From the NCBI GenBank assembly GCA_023374025.1, contig SIJG01000161.1:20091-84090 (forward strand): a DNA stretch of 64,000 nt, written 5' to 3'. The notes beneath the pieces were generated by a model. That model was not told the DNA's origin. It did not search any database and saw only the letters and a list, made by a program, of their open reading frames with translations. The first letter of the stretch is position 1, and each line of letters begins with the position of its first letter. Of this stretch, positions 34,050 to 46,117 are shown piece after piece. Position numbers and translations under genes: made by a program. Source of the DNA: Heterodera schachtii (taxonomy: Eukaryota; Nematoda; Chromadorea; Rhabditida; Heteroderidae).

Positions 34050-35867
34050 ATGCCGTCAAAACAACAAAAGAAGCGAGATGCACAACGGGAAATTTATTTG
34101 TCAAACATTAATGCTGATGGAAACGCTGTTATTGAGGAAAGAGAAGAATTGCCTTCAACTTTATCACAATTTTCAACATTATCAATGTCAGAACAATCTA
34201 CTTGCTTAACAACTTCTTCGCCAATATCATATACTCAACAATCAGGAGGTCGCACTCGAAAAAGAAAAGTCTCGATTCATTGCAACGAAACACCAAAAAA
34301 GTCAAGAGGTAGGCCAAAAAAGAGGAAGGCCGGACCGGGCCGCGGTCATCGAAGTAGCTCATCTTCGCGCCAAAATACACCTGCAGCTCTTTCTGATCAG
34401 GCATTTTTGCCACAAAATGAACAAATGCTTCTCAATCTCTCAAATTCTGAACCGCTAATGGTCCAAGAAGGACCACTAATGCCAAGTGATGGACGTGTTG
34501 TGCAGCCTGAGCTATTTGCAAGCCGAAATGAGTTATTGAATTTGTGGAATAATCAAAACGAGATGTGCGATGACCGTGTCATTTACGCATACCTGCGTTA
34601 TCTGGCAAGCATAAATAATGACAAACGTGTTGCAGTTGTTGCGCCATTTTACACCGACCCAAATGTACACTACGGCCCTGGAGCAATCAATTTGGAACTT
34701 AATGATCACTGCTACAACCACACAGCAGACTATGATGTCCTGCTCATGCCTGTCGTTTTTCCTGGACATTTTACGCTGATGATATTTGACCGCTCCAATA
34801 GAGAACAATTACATTGTTGGTTCATTGATTCATTGCCACCTGCTCAAAATAGCACCGCTGATTTTAACAACCGTCTTAACGATAGCAGATTTCCAGGATT
34901 TAACCAAAACCGAATCAATCTCTTGACCCAAATTATCTGCCAATTGACTCAAGGTCTTGAACCAACTGCATTTGAAATCCAAATTCTTCCGCCAAATGAA
35001 TACACTTGCCAGTTGGATGGAATTAATTGTGGTTTTTTTACAATTTTGTACGCTGAATCTTATTTGATGAACAACCGCTGTCTTTTTTTGCCCAACCTTG
35101 ACATCAATACTGAGAGAAAAAGAATTCTTTCACAACTCGCCAAATTACTTCTATCAGACACAGTTGAATATCTTCCGAGGAATACAAATGGACAACAAAA
35201 TCTTGGACAAAGAAACAATTTTTTAGAAGGCGCACAAATACCACTTCAAAGATGTTCTACACCCATCATGGAATCTCATTTTAATAGCCGGGAGTCATCA
35301 ATCAGTGTATTATCAGCTTCTCGTCGTTCTTTACGCATTGCGAGTCGGGAATCAAGTCGCGCATCTTCAATTATTAATGAAACTTCGACCATTGCAAACA
35401 ACCCATTAACTCGTCGTTGTCATGTAAGACACCAAGGAATTCCGTGTGCCGATGTTCGAGCCAACCATTATCAACCATATTATGACTCTGGAAATATTGG
35501 TGATAAAAAATGCGATTTCTGCAAGGCGATGCTCTTCAACAGTGAAGCCACAGCAAAACATGGGAAGACTTCTTCAGCAATTTGCTGCAATTTTGGAAAA
35601 ATCTGCTTACCAAAACTCAACGATCCGCCCGCTGATTTATCTGCTCTTTCAACTGAAAACTCAGCAGAAGCAAAAGAATTTCGGAAGAATCAAAATGCTT
35701 ACAATTCATTGCTTGCATTTGCGTCTGTTTCTGTTGGATACAAAGAAAATTCGGTGGGAGGTGATGTGTGTTTCATGCTGAATGGGATGTTCGTCCGTCG
35801 GAATCAGTTCACTTTTTTCGGGACAAATGGCACCAAATTTTGCGCAATTGTTTGTGTTAGATCCTGA
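34050..35867 (+). pseudogene. Helitron 1 N-terminal part: AT-hook, Ulp1/C48-like protease, zinc finger
   Basis: ATG at 34050 (MPSKQQKKRD) matches the start of Helitron 2 (MPSKRVKEKK), which supports this start. An AT-hook-like RGRPKKR lies at about residues 86-92. The Ulp1-type catalytic set is visible: His in GHFTLMIF (codon at 34767), Asp in WFIDSL (34827), Cys in DGINCGFF (35028). Such domains cleave SUMO-like isopeptide bonds; here it may process the polyprotein or host conjugates, which is inference. A basic RRSLRI patch precedes a Cys/His cluster (CHVRHQGIPC...CDFCKAMLF...CC, about 35418-35600) typical of Helitron proteins. The last 15 codons are out of frame. Confidence 0.85.
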
Positions 35868-36195
35868 ACAAGCATTGGAACACCGAAAAATGAACACACG
35901 ATATGGTGGCGATCGTGTGAATCAAAACACTCTGAAAAAATTGGATACAATACTACGTCAACTACCATCCACTGGCTAACCAACTCATGAATTTTCACCA
36001 ACAATACCAAGCCAAACTTGCACAGGGTGGTCCGGATGCAGTACACAACTTTCGTCTCACACTTCTTGAGGCAAGAATGGCACCAACTGGAATACGCGAC
36101 CCAAATTTGCACCCACGACAGACCAATCTTCCGACTGAAGGCACTTTATTTGCTGTATGGACTGAATCTGACCGCCCACCAATGGAGAAAAGGTA
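35782..36195 (+). pseudogene. Helitron 1 linker between zinc finger and Rep, split over two frames
   Basis: The frame of 35782-35979 continues the homology (AQLFVLDPEQALEHRKMN, against GQLYILDPVEAMEQRRKN in Helitron 2) and ends at a TAA. The next frame, 35966-36190, continues it with FRLTLLEARMAPTGIRDPNL against FRMTLLNERSAPSGMKDPKL. This proves two separate indels in a once continuous frame. The longer fragments on either side use the third frame. Confidence 0.8.
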
Positions 36196-38027
36196 TTTGG
36201 ATCACAACGAGGCAAGGCGAGCTCCAGGAATTTCGACCTTATCATCCGTTAACCGATACTCTGTGTTATCCATTGGTTTTACCACATGGTGATGACGGAT
36301 ACCACCAGAATCTTTACAAGAAAACTTCTAACATTGATGGACGGCACAACGCACACACAAATTGCAGAGAAGGAGAAACTTTGTTGGATATTGATGTTGA
36401 CGCGGAGTCTGATTATGAATCAACAAACGACCCGGAAAGCCAGTCAGAACGGACCAGCATGTTATCTCATGAAACCGATGATGATGAAACTTCAAGTAAA
36501 AAAATGTCTCTCCGAGAATATGTGCGATATCGATTGGCAATCCGTGTTGACGAGAAGTACCATCACATTTGGATCGCAGCAGGTGGACTGAGTCAAAAAA
36601 TCGTGTTGGATTATGCGGCACGAATTGACGCAGATGTTGCAAATTATCTTCGTCGTCCAGAGTTTGACCTTCGAGGCACTATGCCAGAACATTTACTGCG
36701 ATGGTTTGTACGCAATGCTGGTCTTACTTCGCCGGAAGAAATTGGCTCAATCGTTCTATTTAGAAAAACCCAACCAGGAACACTTGCCTATTTCCAAAAC
36801 AAATACTACGACGCTACAACGATAATGGCACGAATCAGAAAACCTGATCGAGCTTGCTTCATGCTCACGTGGACTTGTAACCCACGCTGGCCTGAAATCA
36901 AGCGAAACTTCTTGCGTGACGATCAAAAAATGGTCGACCGCTTTGACATTCTTTGTCGGGTTTACGAGGACAAACTAAGGCATATACACTATCTTTTGGA
37001 GGTTAAAAAAATTCTTGGCACACAAATCGGATACGGCGAAGGGCGGGAATTTCAGAAACGAATTGGTGGACCACATTTACATCGACTTTTTCAATCGGAT
37101 ATTTTGGCCATCCCGGAATGCGTGGAAAATTTGATTTGGGCTCACATTCCTGCAGAACCTAATGCACAAGACCAATCTTCATGGGCAAATTTTATTCGAA
37201 AAGTGAGGACCCTTCTGCCAAAGTATCAATTCCATGATTGTGGAACTCATTGCCAAAACGCTCGTGGACGCTGCTCAAAAGGCTTTCCTAAACCTTTCAG
37301 CAAATTTACAATCCTTTTTGATGACAAACCCGCAGTTTATAAGCGACAACAACCAACGGACGGAGGCGAAACACTTACAGTAAAACGAGGACGGAGCGAA
37401 ATAACTTATGACAATTCACGGGTTATTCCTTACAACCCATTCATTTTGGTTCTATACGAAACACATCACAATTTGGAGTTCGCATATGGAAAATCGACAA
37501 ATATGAAATACCCACTCAAATATCCGCTCAAAGGACCATCCTATTCATACATTAGAAGCGAACAAACAAACAAAACGAACATTGATGAGCCAGCATCCTA
37601 CGCAAGAGTATTGTACAGATCGCCAGTTGAGGCTTTTTCAAGGATTATGTCGTACAGATATACATTCATGTCGCACACGGTGATGGCCCTTTCAATACAT
37701 CTTCCAGGACAGCAAAAAATGTATTTACGACCGGGACAAAACGCGCAGGAGCTCGCACAGCAAATTCTGGCCGGACAAATGGAGCTTCCGGTCACTCCCC
37801 TCTCCGCGTATTGGCAACAATGGCGCAATGACCCTGCTTTGAAGAACATTTTATTTGAAAACATGCCTGAAAAATATTTTTTTGACAAACAGAAAAAGGT
37901 TTGGAAGCCAAGAATACGAAATGCCAAGCGAAAGCAAATACTGGGACGGATTTATCCAATTCTGCCACGATCGCACGAGAAGTTCGCTTTATTCATTCTC
38001 ACCAAGCATTTTGCTGGTGACCCATGA
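36018..38027 (+). pseudogene. Helitron 1 Rep (HUH endonuclease) part
   Basis: Homology starts at about 36190 with KGIWITTRQGELQEF. An acidic linker follows (about 36380-36500), then the Helitron_like_N region (CFMLTWTCNPRWPEIKRNFL at about 36850). The HUH motif reads GGPHLHRL at about 37063-37086, with both histidines. The catalytic segment KYPLKYPLKG at about 37506-37535 holds two tyrosines four residues apart, as in Helitron Reps, for DNA nicking and joining. The fragment ends at a stop at 38025 next to an ACCC run, where Helitron 2 reads on without a break. Confidence 0.85.
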
Positions 38028-39897
38028 ACATTTGAAGTTGGTTAATGGACATCAATGCGAAAGCTTCCTGGAAGCAGCCCGACTTCGCGGCCTCATCAAG
38101 GATTCAAATGTATGGATAAGAACCCTTCAGGAAGGAGCCAATTATCTGAATCCAGCACAAATGCGCCAGTTGTTCGCCAGTATTCTCCTTTTTGGCAACA
38201 CTGAAGATTGTCTCATCGATGCATTGGCACTTTGGAACCAATTTTTGCCGCATATGTACGATATACGTTGCAGTGATGCAGAACGACCAATTCGAATTGA
38301 TCGGGCACTCGCCCTTCTTGAACGACTTTTGGTCAGACAGGGAAAGACATGTGAAGATTTTGGACTTCCAGCGCCTATGAACTCAATCGTCAACGACCCA
38401 ACACGCGGTGTGAACGACTTCTTTTTTCCAGGACATTTGGCAGATGATGATATTGACGAAACAGTTGATATACGACAGTTTGATTCGGCAAAAATGAATT
38501 GCGAGCAGGAACGCTTTTTCCAAATGATAAGAAATATCGCCTCAACTCGACCAACCGCTGCAGAAAACCGTTTATTCTTTTTGTCTGGTGATGGAGGCAC
38601 CGGAAAAACCTTCCTTCTCAATTATCTGTTATACCAATTGCGCAGAATTGGCAAAAAAGTGATTGCCACCGCCTCAACAGGCATGGCTTCCACACGCTTT
38701 TACGCAGGTGGCACAACAGTGCATTCAGCCTTTCGCCTTGGCATTCAGGTTGAGGCCGGAAAAATTCCATCAATACCAATGGAAAGCTATTTCGGACGCA
38801 GAATTATCGAATCTGAGGTCATTATTATTGATGAAATTACAATGTTGGAAAAAACTGTCTTGGAAAATGTAGATTTGTTGTGCAGGCGAATGGTTCCTCG
38901 CTTCGGCCAACTTCCTTTTGCTGGAAAAGTTGTTATACTTTCGGGTGATTGGAAACAGTCGTTGCCAGTTGTCACTGACGCATATGGCACTGAGCCTCAA
39001 GTTGCAGCATGTATTCAATCTTCACCGCTCTATCAGCTCTTCACAAAGATAAGGCTCGTACAGAACATGCGTGTCAATTCTGGAGACATTGAATTCATCG
39101 ATTGGCTGAAGAAGGTCGGTACAGGTGCATTCGGTGACACTGTGCCAATTCCAAAGGAGTGGGTGGTTCATTCACGAGACGAAGTCGTTTCTTCTGTATT
39201 TGACCAAGGCTTTGCACAGCCAGCAACTGAAATGCTGAAGCGATTAATGCTGGCAACAACCAACCGAATTGTGGACATGAATAATGATGCCATATTGAGA
39301 AATATTAATTGCGACTACACCGACTACTTCTCTGATGACAGACCAATTGACGTGAACCCAATGGCTCTTAATGCTGCTGATCAGGACGTTTCACAGCTTA
39401 ACCTGCTGAATCCATCTGGCATTCCGGCGCATCATCTTCGGCTGAAAGTTGGCTCGATAATTGTGTTGTTGATTAATTTAAACACGGCCAAATCACTGTG
39501 CAATGGTACTCGATTGATTGTCAAAAAACTGACCGATTATTTGATTCATGCCGAAGCAATAACTGGTGCAACAGCTCAAAGTGGAATTGAAGTTGCAATA
39601 CCAAAAGTTGCAACAACTTACAAAGACAAACAGCCAAACGGGGTTAATTTTGAAAGATTCCAGTTCCCCGTTAGGGTGGCTTTCACGATGACAGTGACAA
39701 AAGCCCAGGGACAAACGTGCCAAAGGCTCGGCATCGACTTCACCGAAGAAGCATTCGCCCACGGTCAAACTTACACAGCTTTTTCACGAGCTACAAGCTC
39801 TGATTCCATTCGGGTGTATGCCCCAAATAAGCCAGTTGACGCAGACGGAAATGTTTTGGTGCGTAACATTGTCGCCGACGGAATTCGATTTGACTGA
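37855..39897 (+). pseudogene. Helitron 1 PIF1-family helicase part
   Basis: True homology begins at about 38026 (EHLKLVNGHQ). Walker A GDGGTGKT lies at about 38590-38613 and Walker B IIIDEITML at about 38824-38850. SGDWKQSLPVV follows at about 38942, then a late HHLRLKVGSIIVL block. The C-terminal signature TVTKAQGQTCQRLGIDF with TAFSRA marks superfamily 1B PIF1/RecD2-type helicases that unwind DNA during rolling-circle transposition. All helicase motifs look intact, so the damage is limited to the upstream frame changes. The stop is at 39895-39897; AATAAA follows at 39914-39919. Confidence 0.9.
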
Positions 39898-40404
39898 AAT
39901 TAATGTATTGTATAATAAAAGACGAATGATTTTGAATTTTATGAATGAAGGATGCCAAACAATTTAGAGCGGATTTTTTGAATGATATTTTGGAATTATT
40001 TATTGTTTTGTCCCATATTTTTTTCTCGGCCAGCACGAAAAAGTTAATCATGATCTGAGCGCCTGTCGTTAGGTTTGTTTAATATTTCGTGTTGTGTCTT
40101 ATTGTAAAATATTCTTTTATTAAAGCATTTATTAAATTTAATTGTATCCTCTCTCTCTTTATTTTGTGATCTTAATCATTTAATCTGTCATCAAAATTGT
40201 AAACATTTTTTGCCATTTTAATGAATAAATAAAAAGGGGACCCAAGGTTTTTCGCTGTTTTTGCCTCCGTGCGGCTTCACGTGGCGGGTCCCTGTACGTC
40301 TTGTCGCTTGCAACAGCAGCAGATGCTGCTGCAAGATAAGATGTCGGAGATGCGGAACATAAAACAGCCATACCCAACAAATAAACGGCGGCGGTGAACC
40401 CTAG
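39898..40404. other. Helitron 1 downstream flank, no gene
   Basis: Contains the AATAAA at 39914, then AT-rich sequence with CTCGGCCAGCACG (about 40025) and a GCAGCAGATGCTGCTGC palindrome at about 40315-40331. The Helitron 3' end should lie here, but no hairpin followed by CTRR is convincing. Confidence 0.5.
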
Positions 40405-41935
40405 AGACGCGGCGCAGCCGCGTCCCTGAGCGCGAAGCGCTTTCCCCTCAGCACCAGAAGCCGACTGTCCACCCTAGTTATATATATGTTATATAGGTAA
40501 GGGGTTTCGTTGTCAAAAACAAAATCTCAAGAACGGGAATAGGTAGGTGACTGAAATTTTGCATACGTATGCACCCTGAGACGGGGCATCCGGGAAAAAT
40601 ACGGATTTTCCGGTCCGGTTGCCAACTGAGTACCAGGGGCTTATTTCACACTTTTGCTTGCGTTTGAAGGCCCATAACTTTTTTTGTAAAACGCAAATCA
40701 AAAAGTCTTTGCTGGTAGGAACCTAAGTTGAAGTGTTGTCTAAAAGTCAAAAAAAATTCCAGGCCTCTACCTATGATAGGAAAGGCTGCAGAAATTGGCA
40801 ATCTTTCAGTACCAGCTTTGTCCAGTTCAGTCCCTGTTGAATAACTCATTAAGGTTTGAACTGAGCCAGGGGGTGCCAGCAAACTTATTATAGAGCTCAA
40901 TGAGCTCGATTTTTCCAAATTTTAAATTTTCGAAAATTATTGAAATTTTTCGAGTTAGGCCTAAAAGTAGGTTTTGGGGTTTTTGAATTTTACGATTTTT
41001 TAACGATTTTTCCGGGGAAAACGGAGACCACTTCCAAAACATCATTTTTCGAGCTCTATCGACTGGTATTTTTTTTGAAAAAATTTCGTTTTTTCTGGAA
41101 ATAGAAAAAAATTTTGGCCTAAGCGGGACATTTGAGTCCCGGGCCCATAACTCCTCAGGGGTCGGTTTTAGCTAAAAAATGCCTTAGACCAAAATTGTAG
41201 AGATTTTTAAGCTCTATCGAACTGTGCGCTATATGTCGGAAAAATTTCAAAAAATTCCGAGCTAGGCCCCCTAGAAATTTTCAAAAAATTTTTTTTGGGC
41301 CAAAAGGGGGGTGAAAAATATTTTTCTGGGGTAAAATAAGGTGCTGAGCACGAATATGATGTTTATTTTAAGTTTCTTAATTATTGGAATTTTTTAAAAA
41401 TTCGAAAATATTTTCAATTTTTTTGACCTTGGAAATTTGGGCAAATATTTGAAAATCCATAACTAACCTAAGGGTAAGTCAATTTTCATGCAATAAAGCT
41501 TTTAAAATAGAGAAAAATAAGGAGAATTTTATAGGATTTATTAGGAATTTCTATCTCGAAAAAGAAAAAAGTTATTCCAGAAATTCTGGAAAAATTAAAA
41601 TACAGCAAAAAACCGCAATTTTTTGCTCTATTATATAAATTTTATTTTATATTTTTATCGCTTTCTTACGAATTGTTACAAAAATAAAAGTAATTTTGGG
41701 ATTTGGGACCATAGGGGGGTGACCAAGATTTTTGAGTAAAAAATTTTTTCACCCAAAATCTTCCAAAACATGTTTTTAGAGCTATTTTAGGGTTCTGATC
41801 ACAAATCTGAAATCAGATTTCAGTTATGACATCGTTAAGGCCTCAGAATCCCCGTGTGATTGGGGATTCTGGGACATGTTCTGAGGGGGGGGGGAGGTTC
41901 GGACCCGGACGGTGTACATTATTTTTATATTATTT
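40405..41935 (+). repeat. R repeat copy 7
   Basis: The head is unusual: GACGCGGCGCAGCCGCGTC, a perfect hairpin with a GCA triloop, then GAGCGCGAAGCGCTTT. The tail is complete with the GAATCCC/GGGGATTC hairpin, a G run of nine and the degenerate T-arm AGGTTCGGACCCGGACGG. Frames at 40513-41045 (-) are accidental. Confidence 0.75.
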
Positions 41936-42276
41936 TTGAGTTAATTTTCATTTCATTTAAAAATTTATAAATGTTTTAGTTTATTAATAATTAATAATTT
42001 GTAAATTTACTTTAATTATTTTTAGAGAATAATGATTTTCGTTTACATAATTAATTATTATTTTTTAATTAAAAAATTCAGATATTCTTTTAAAATTGAA
42101 TTTGTCAAAATTTTTTAATTTTAATTTAAATAAATATTCAATTATTATACATTTCATAATTTGTTTTTGATTAATAAAAAGTGTATTTTATTATAAAAAA
42201 CTGAAAAATATAATGCGTTCGATTTTTTTAATCTATTTTTAATAAAAATATTTCCTTATTTATTTAATTTTAAAAC
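41936..42276. other. AT-rich spacer
   Basis: A/T simple sequence like that after R copy 2. The order R tail, AT spacer, TTGTACCTC array, hairpin cluster, R head is the same here (41.9-42.7 kb) as at 13.2-15.1 kb. Confidence 0.5.
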
Positions 42277-42510
42277 ATGTTGTACCTCTTCCTCCCGTGG
42301 TTGTACCTTTTCTAACCACCTTTGTACCTCTCTAATCACTGTTGTACCTCTCTTAATCACTTGTACCTCTTCTAATCACCGTTGTACCTCTTTTAATCAC
42401 TGTTGTACCTCTTCTCATCACTTTTGTTTCTTTTCTAATCACAGTTTTACTTCTCTAATCACTATTGTACCTCTTCTAATTTCTGTTGTATCTCTCTAAT
42501 CACTATTCAC
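42277..42510 (+). repeat. degenerate 21 bp array (TTGTACCTC...)
   Basis: About ten decayed units of the 13.6 kb array, with indels and substitutions that destroy the open frame. It shows what the array looks like without recent homogenisation. Confidence 0.85.
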
Positions 42511-42680
42511 GCGCACGAAGCGCCCGTCTGAGGCCGCGAAGCGGCCTTAACAGCCCAACAAATTTAGAAACGGGCGCGAAGCGCCCGTCTGAGGCCGCGA
42601 AGCGGCCTAAAAATCACCAAATTTTAACAATATTCTTCCGTGGTTGTACCTAATCCACCCGTGGTAAACCGTTGGGACAA
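42510..42680 (+). repeat. GCGAAGC mini-hairpin cluster
   Basis: Four palindromes alternating ACGGGCGCGAAGCGCCCGT and GGCCGCGAAGCGGCC types, followed by a TGGTTGTACCTAATC remnant. Confidence 0.8.
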
Positions 42681-42706
42681 TCTTTCCCTATAATTTATGA
42701 TCAGAC

Positions 42707-44290
42707 CTAGGTAGCGAAGCTCAAGAAGCGCGAAGCGCTTTTTCCCAGACCCAGATCCGACGGTTCACGCACCCGCTAGTATATACGTTATATTGACAAG
42801 GAGTTTCGTCTTCAAAAACAAAATCTCGGGAACGGGAATAGGTAGGGGGCTGAAATTTTGCAGGTATAGGCAGCTCGGGAGGGGGCATCCGGGAAAACTA
42901 TAGGTTTTTTTCTCCGATGGCCAACTGAGTACCACGGACTCATTTTCCATTTTTGCTTGCGTTTGGAGGCCCATAACTTTTTTTCTAAAACTCGGATCAA
43001 AAAATGTCTGCTGGTAGGAACCCAAGTTGAAGTGTTGACTAAAAGTCAAAAAAAATTCCAGGCCTCTACCTATAATAGGAAAGCCTGTAGGCTTGGCTAG
43101 AAATTCAGTACCAACTTTGTCCACTTCAGTCCCGGTTGAATAACTCAGTAGGGTTTGACCTGGGCGGGGGGTGGCCAGCAGACTTATTGTAGAGTTCAAT
43201 AAGCCCGATTTTTCCAAATTTTAAAATTTCGAAAATTTTCAAAATTTTTCTAGCTAGGCCTAAAAAACTGTTTTCGGGTTTTTGAATTTTAGGATTTTTT
43301 GCCGATTTTTCCCGGGAAAACTGAGACCACTTCCAAAACATAGTTTTTCGAGCTCTATCGACTGGTATTTTTTTCGGAAAAATTTCGGTTTTTTCCCGGA
43401 AATAGAAAAATTTTTTGGCCTAAGCGGGACATTTGAGTCCCGGGCCCATAACTCGTCAGGGGTTGATTTTAGCCAAAAATTGCCTTAGAGCTAAATTGTA
43501 GAGCTTTTGAAACTCTATCGAATGGTATGTTTCATGTTCAGAAATTTTCAAAATTTTTCGAGCTAGGCCCCCTAGAAATTTTCAAAAAATTTTTTTGGGT
43601 TGAAAAATTTTGTGAAAAATATTTTTCTGATGTAAAATGAGGTGGTGAGCACGAATATGATGTTTGTTCTGCGTTTCAGATCTTTTGGAATTTTTTAAAA
43701 AAATTTGAAAATTCTTCAATTTTTTGGTTCTCGGGATTTTGGGCAAATTTTTGAAAATTCATAACTTATGGTTAAGTTGGTCAATTTTGGTAGAATAAAG
43801 TAATAAAAATAGAGAAAAATAAGGATAATTTTATGGTATTTATTTTATATTTATAACTTCAAAAAGAAAAAAGTTATTCCAGAATTTCTGGAAAAATTCA
43901 ATTTTTCAGAAAAAAATTCAGAACTCGGTTCTGAAAAGTCACTCGTGAAAAGTAAAATACTACAAAAATCCGTAATTTTTTTCTCTATTAGATAAATTTT
44001 ATTTCATCTTTTTATCACTTTTTTAAAACAAGATACAAAAATAAAAGTGATTTTGGGATTCGGGACCAAAGGGGGGTGACCAGGATTTTTGAGTGGAAAA
44101 TTTTTTTTCACAAAAATATTCCAAAAATATGTCTTTTGGGCCAATTTAGGACGCTGATCACGAATACGTGATCAGATTTTGCTTCTGACATATTTAAGAC
44201 CTCAGAATCCCTGTGTGATTGGGGATTCTGGGTCATCATTTTTTTGGGAGGAGGGAAAGTTCGAAGCCGGGCGATGTGTATTATTTTTCT
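42707..44290 (+). repeat. R repeat copy 8
   Basis: Head CCTAGGTAGCGAAGCTCAAG like copy 3. The tail has ACGCTGATCACGAATACGTG, the GAATCCC hairpin and a degenerate T-arm AAAGTTCGAAGCCGGGCG. Frames at 42765-43488 are accidental. Confidence 0.75.
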
Positions 44291-44429
44291 ATTTATTTTT
44301 TGCTTATTTTTACATGTTTTTAATTAATTTAAAAGAGTGTTTGTTTTTTTAAATTAATTTTTTATTTAAATTAAATTATTTTTTGTGAAAAATTTTTTGT
44401 TTAATCCAAGAATTTCATATACATTGTAA

Positions 44430-44540
44430 AGCTCTTCTAATCACTGTTGTACCTCTTCTAATCATCATTGTACCTCTTCAAATCACTTTTTTGTACCTCT
44501 TCAAATCACTTTTTTGTACCTCTTCAAATCACTGTTGTGA
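44430..44540 (+). repeat. short 21 bp array remnant
   Basis: About five TTGTACCTCTTCAAATCACT-like units between AT-rich sequence and the large hairpin array, in the same relative position as at 13.6 and 42.3 kb. Confidence 0.8.
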
Positions 44541-44544
44541 CTTT

Positions 44545-46000
44545 TAAAACGGGCGCGAAGCGCCCGTCAGAGCAAAAAAATTTTAAAAACGGGCGCGAAG
44601 CGCCCGTCTGAGGCCGCGAAGCGGCCGAAAAGGCCCAACAAAAATTAAAAACGGGCGCGAAGCGCCCGTCTGAGGCCGCGAAGCGGCCGAAAAGGCCCAA
44701 CAAAAATTAAAAACGGGCGCGAAGCGCCCGTCTGAGCAAAAAAATTTTAAAAACGGGCGCGAAGCGCCCGTCTGAGGCCGCGAAGCGGCCGAAAAGGCCC
44801 AACAAAAATTAAAAACGGGCGCGAAGCGCCCGTCTGAGCAAAAAAATTTTAAAAACGGGCGCGAAGCGCCCGTCTGAGGCCGCGAAGCGGCCGAAAAGGC
44901 CCAACAAAAATTAAAAACGGGCGCGAAGCGCCCGTCTGAGCAAAAAAATTTTAAAAACGGGCGCGAAGCGCCCGTCTGAAGCCGCGAAGCGGCCGAAAAG
45001 GTCCAACAAAAATTAAAAACGGGCGCAAAGCGCCCGTCTGAGCAAAAAAATTTTAAAAACGGGCGCGAAGCGCCCGTCTGAAGCCGCGAAGCGGCCGAAA
45101 AGGCCCAACAAAAATTAAAAACGGGCGCGAAGCGCCCGTCTGAGCAAAAAATTTTAAAAACGGGCGCGAAGCGCCCGTCTGAAGCCGCGAAGCGGCCGAA
45201 AAGTTCCAACAAAAATTAAAAACGGGCGCAAAGCGCCCGTCTGAGCAAAAAAATTTTAAAAACGGGCGCGAAGCGCCCGTCTGAGGCCGCGAAGCGGCCG
45301 AAAAGGCCCAACAAAAATTAAAAACGGGCGCGAAGCGCCCGTCTGAGGCCGCGAAGCGGCCGAAAAGGTCCAACAAAAATTAAAAACGGGCGCGAAGCGC
45401 CCGTCTGAGGCCGCGAAGCGGCCGAAAAGGCCCAACCAAAATTAAAAACGGGCGCGAAGCGCCCGTCTGAGGCCGCGAAGCGGCCGAAAAGGCCCAACAA
45501 AATTTAAAAACGGGCGCGAAGCGCCCGTTCGAGGCCGCGAAGCGGCCGAAAAGGTCAACACTATTTTAAAACGGGCGCGAAGCGCCCGTATAAAGCCGCG
45601 AAGCGGCCGAAAACGCCCAACAAAAATTAAAAACGGGCGCGAAGCGCCCGTCTGAAGCCGCGAAGCGGCCGAAAAGTTCCAACAAAAATTAAAAACGGGC
45701 GCAAAGCGCCCGTCTGAGCAAAAAAATTATAAAAACGGGCGCGAAGCGCCCGTCTGAGGCCGCGAAGCGGCCGAAAAGGCCCAACAAAAATTAAAAACGG
45801 GCGCGAAGCGCCCGTCTGAGCAAAAAAATTTTAAAAACGGGCGCGAAGCGGCCGAAAAGGTCCAACAAAAATTAAAAACGGGCGCGAAGCGCCCGTCTGA
45901 GGCCGCGAAGCGGCCGAAAAGGCCCAACTAAATTTAAAAACGGGCGCGAAGCGCCCGTTCGAGGCTGCGAAGCGGCCTAAAAATGCCTGAAAAAACCGTG
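44545..46000 (+). repeat. large GCGAAGC mini-hairpin array
   Basis: By eye about 26 ACGGGCGCGAAGCGCCCGT hairpins alternate with about 20 GGCCGCGAAGCGGCC hairpins. The repeat units are about 62 bp (both hairpins) and about 41 bp (first type plus AAAAAAATTTT). Loops vary in a few places (GCAAAGC at about 45025, 45229 and 45701). At about 45839 one hairpin has the 5' arm of the first type and the 3' arm of the second. Minus-strand frames (FAPVFNFCWAFSAASRPQTG) are repeat translations. Confidence 0.95.
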
Positions 46001-46117
46001 GTTGTACCTCTTCTATTCACAACCAATTCAATCAATTTGAGTCGCTTCACTGCGCAGCGGCCTAAAAATCGCTGATAATTTTTAAAAAATTTCAAATCTC
46101 CCCCCAACCAACAACAA

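Larger units (their letters stand above)
34050..39897 (+). mobile_element. Helitron 1 (Ulp1-Rep-helicase type), coding part, frame-disrupted
   Basis: One long ancestral reading frame of about 1,950 codons runs protease-like domain, Cys zinc finger, HUH Rep, PIF1-family helicase. Comparison with Helitron 2 shows frame changes at about 35811-35826 (T run), about 35960-35972, 36188-36191 (A run) and about 38020-38027, so it is a pseudogene unless these are sequencing errors. Helitrons move by rolling-circle replication through single-stranded DNA. I could not fix the element ends: no terminal TC or CTRR-plus-hairpin pair is convincing. An AATAAA at 39914 follows the stop. Confidence 0.85.

Noticed and set aside
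44583..45927. Minus-strand frames with RFAPVFNFCWAFSAASRP repeats
   Set aside because: Translation of the hairpin array.
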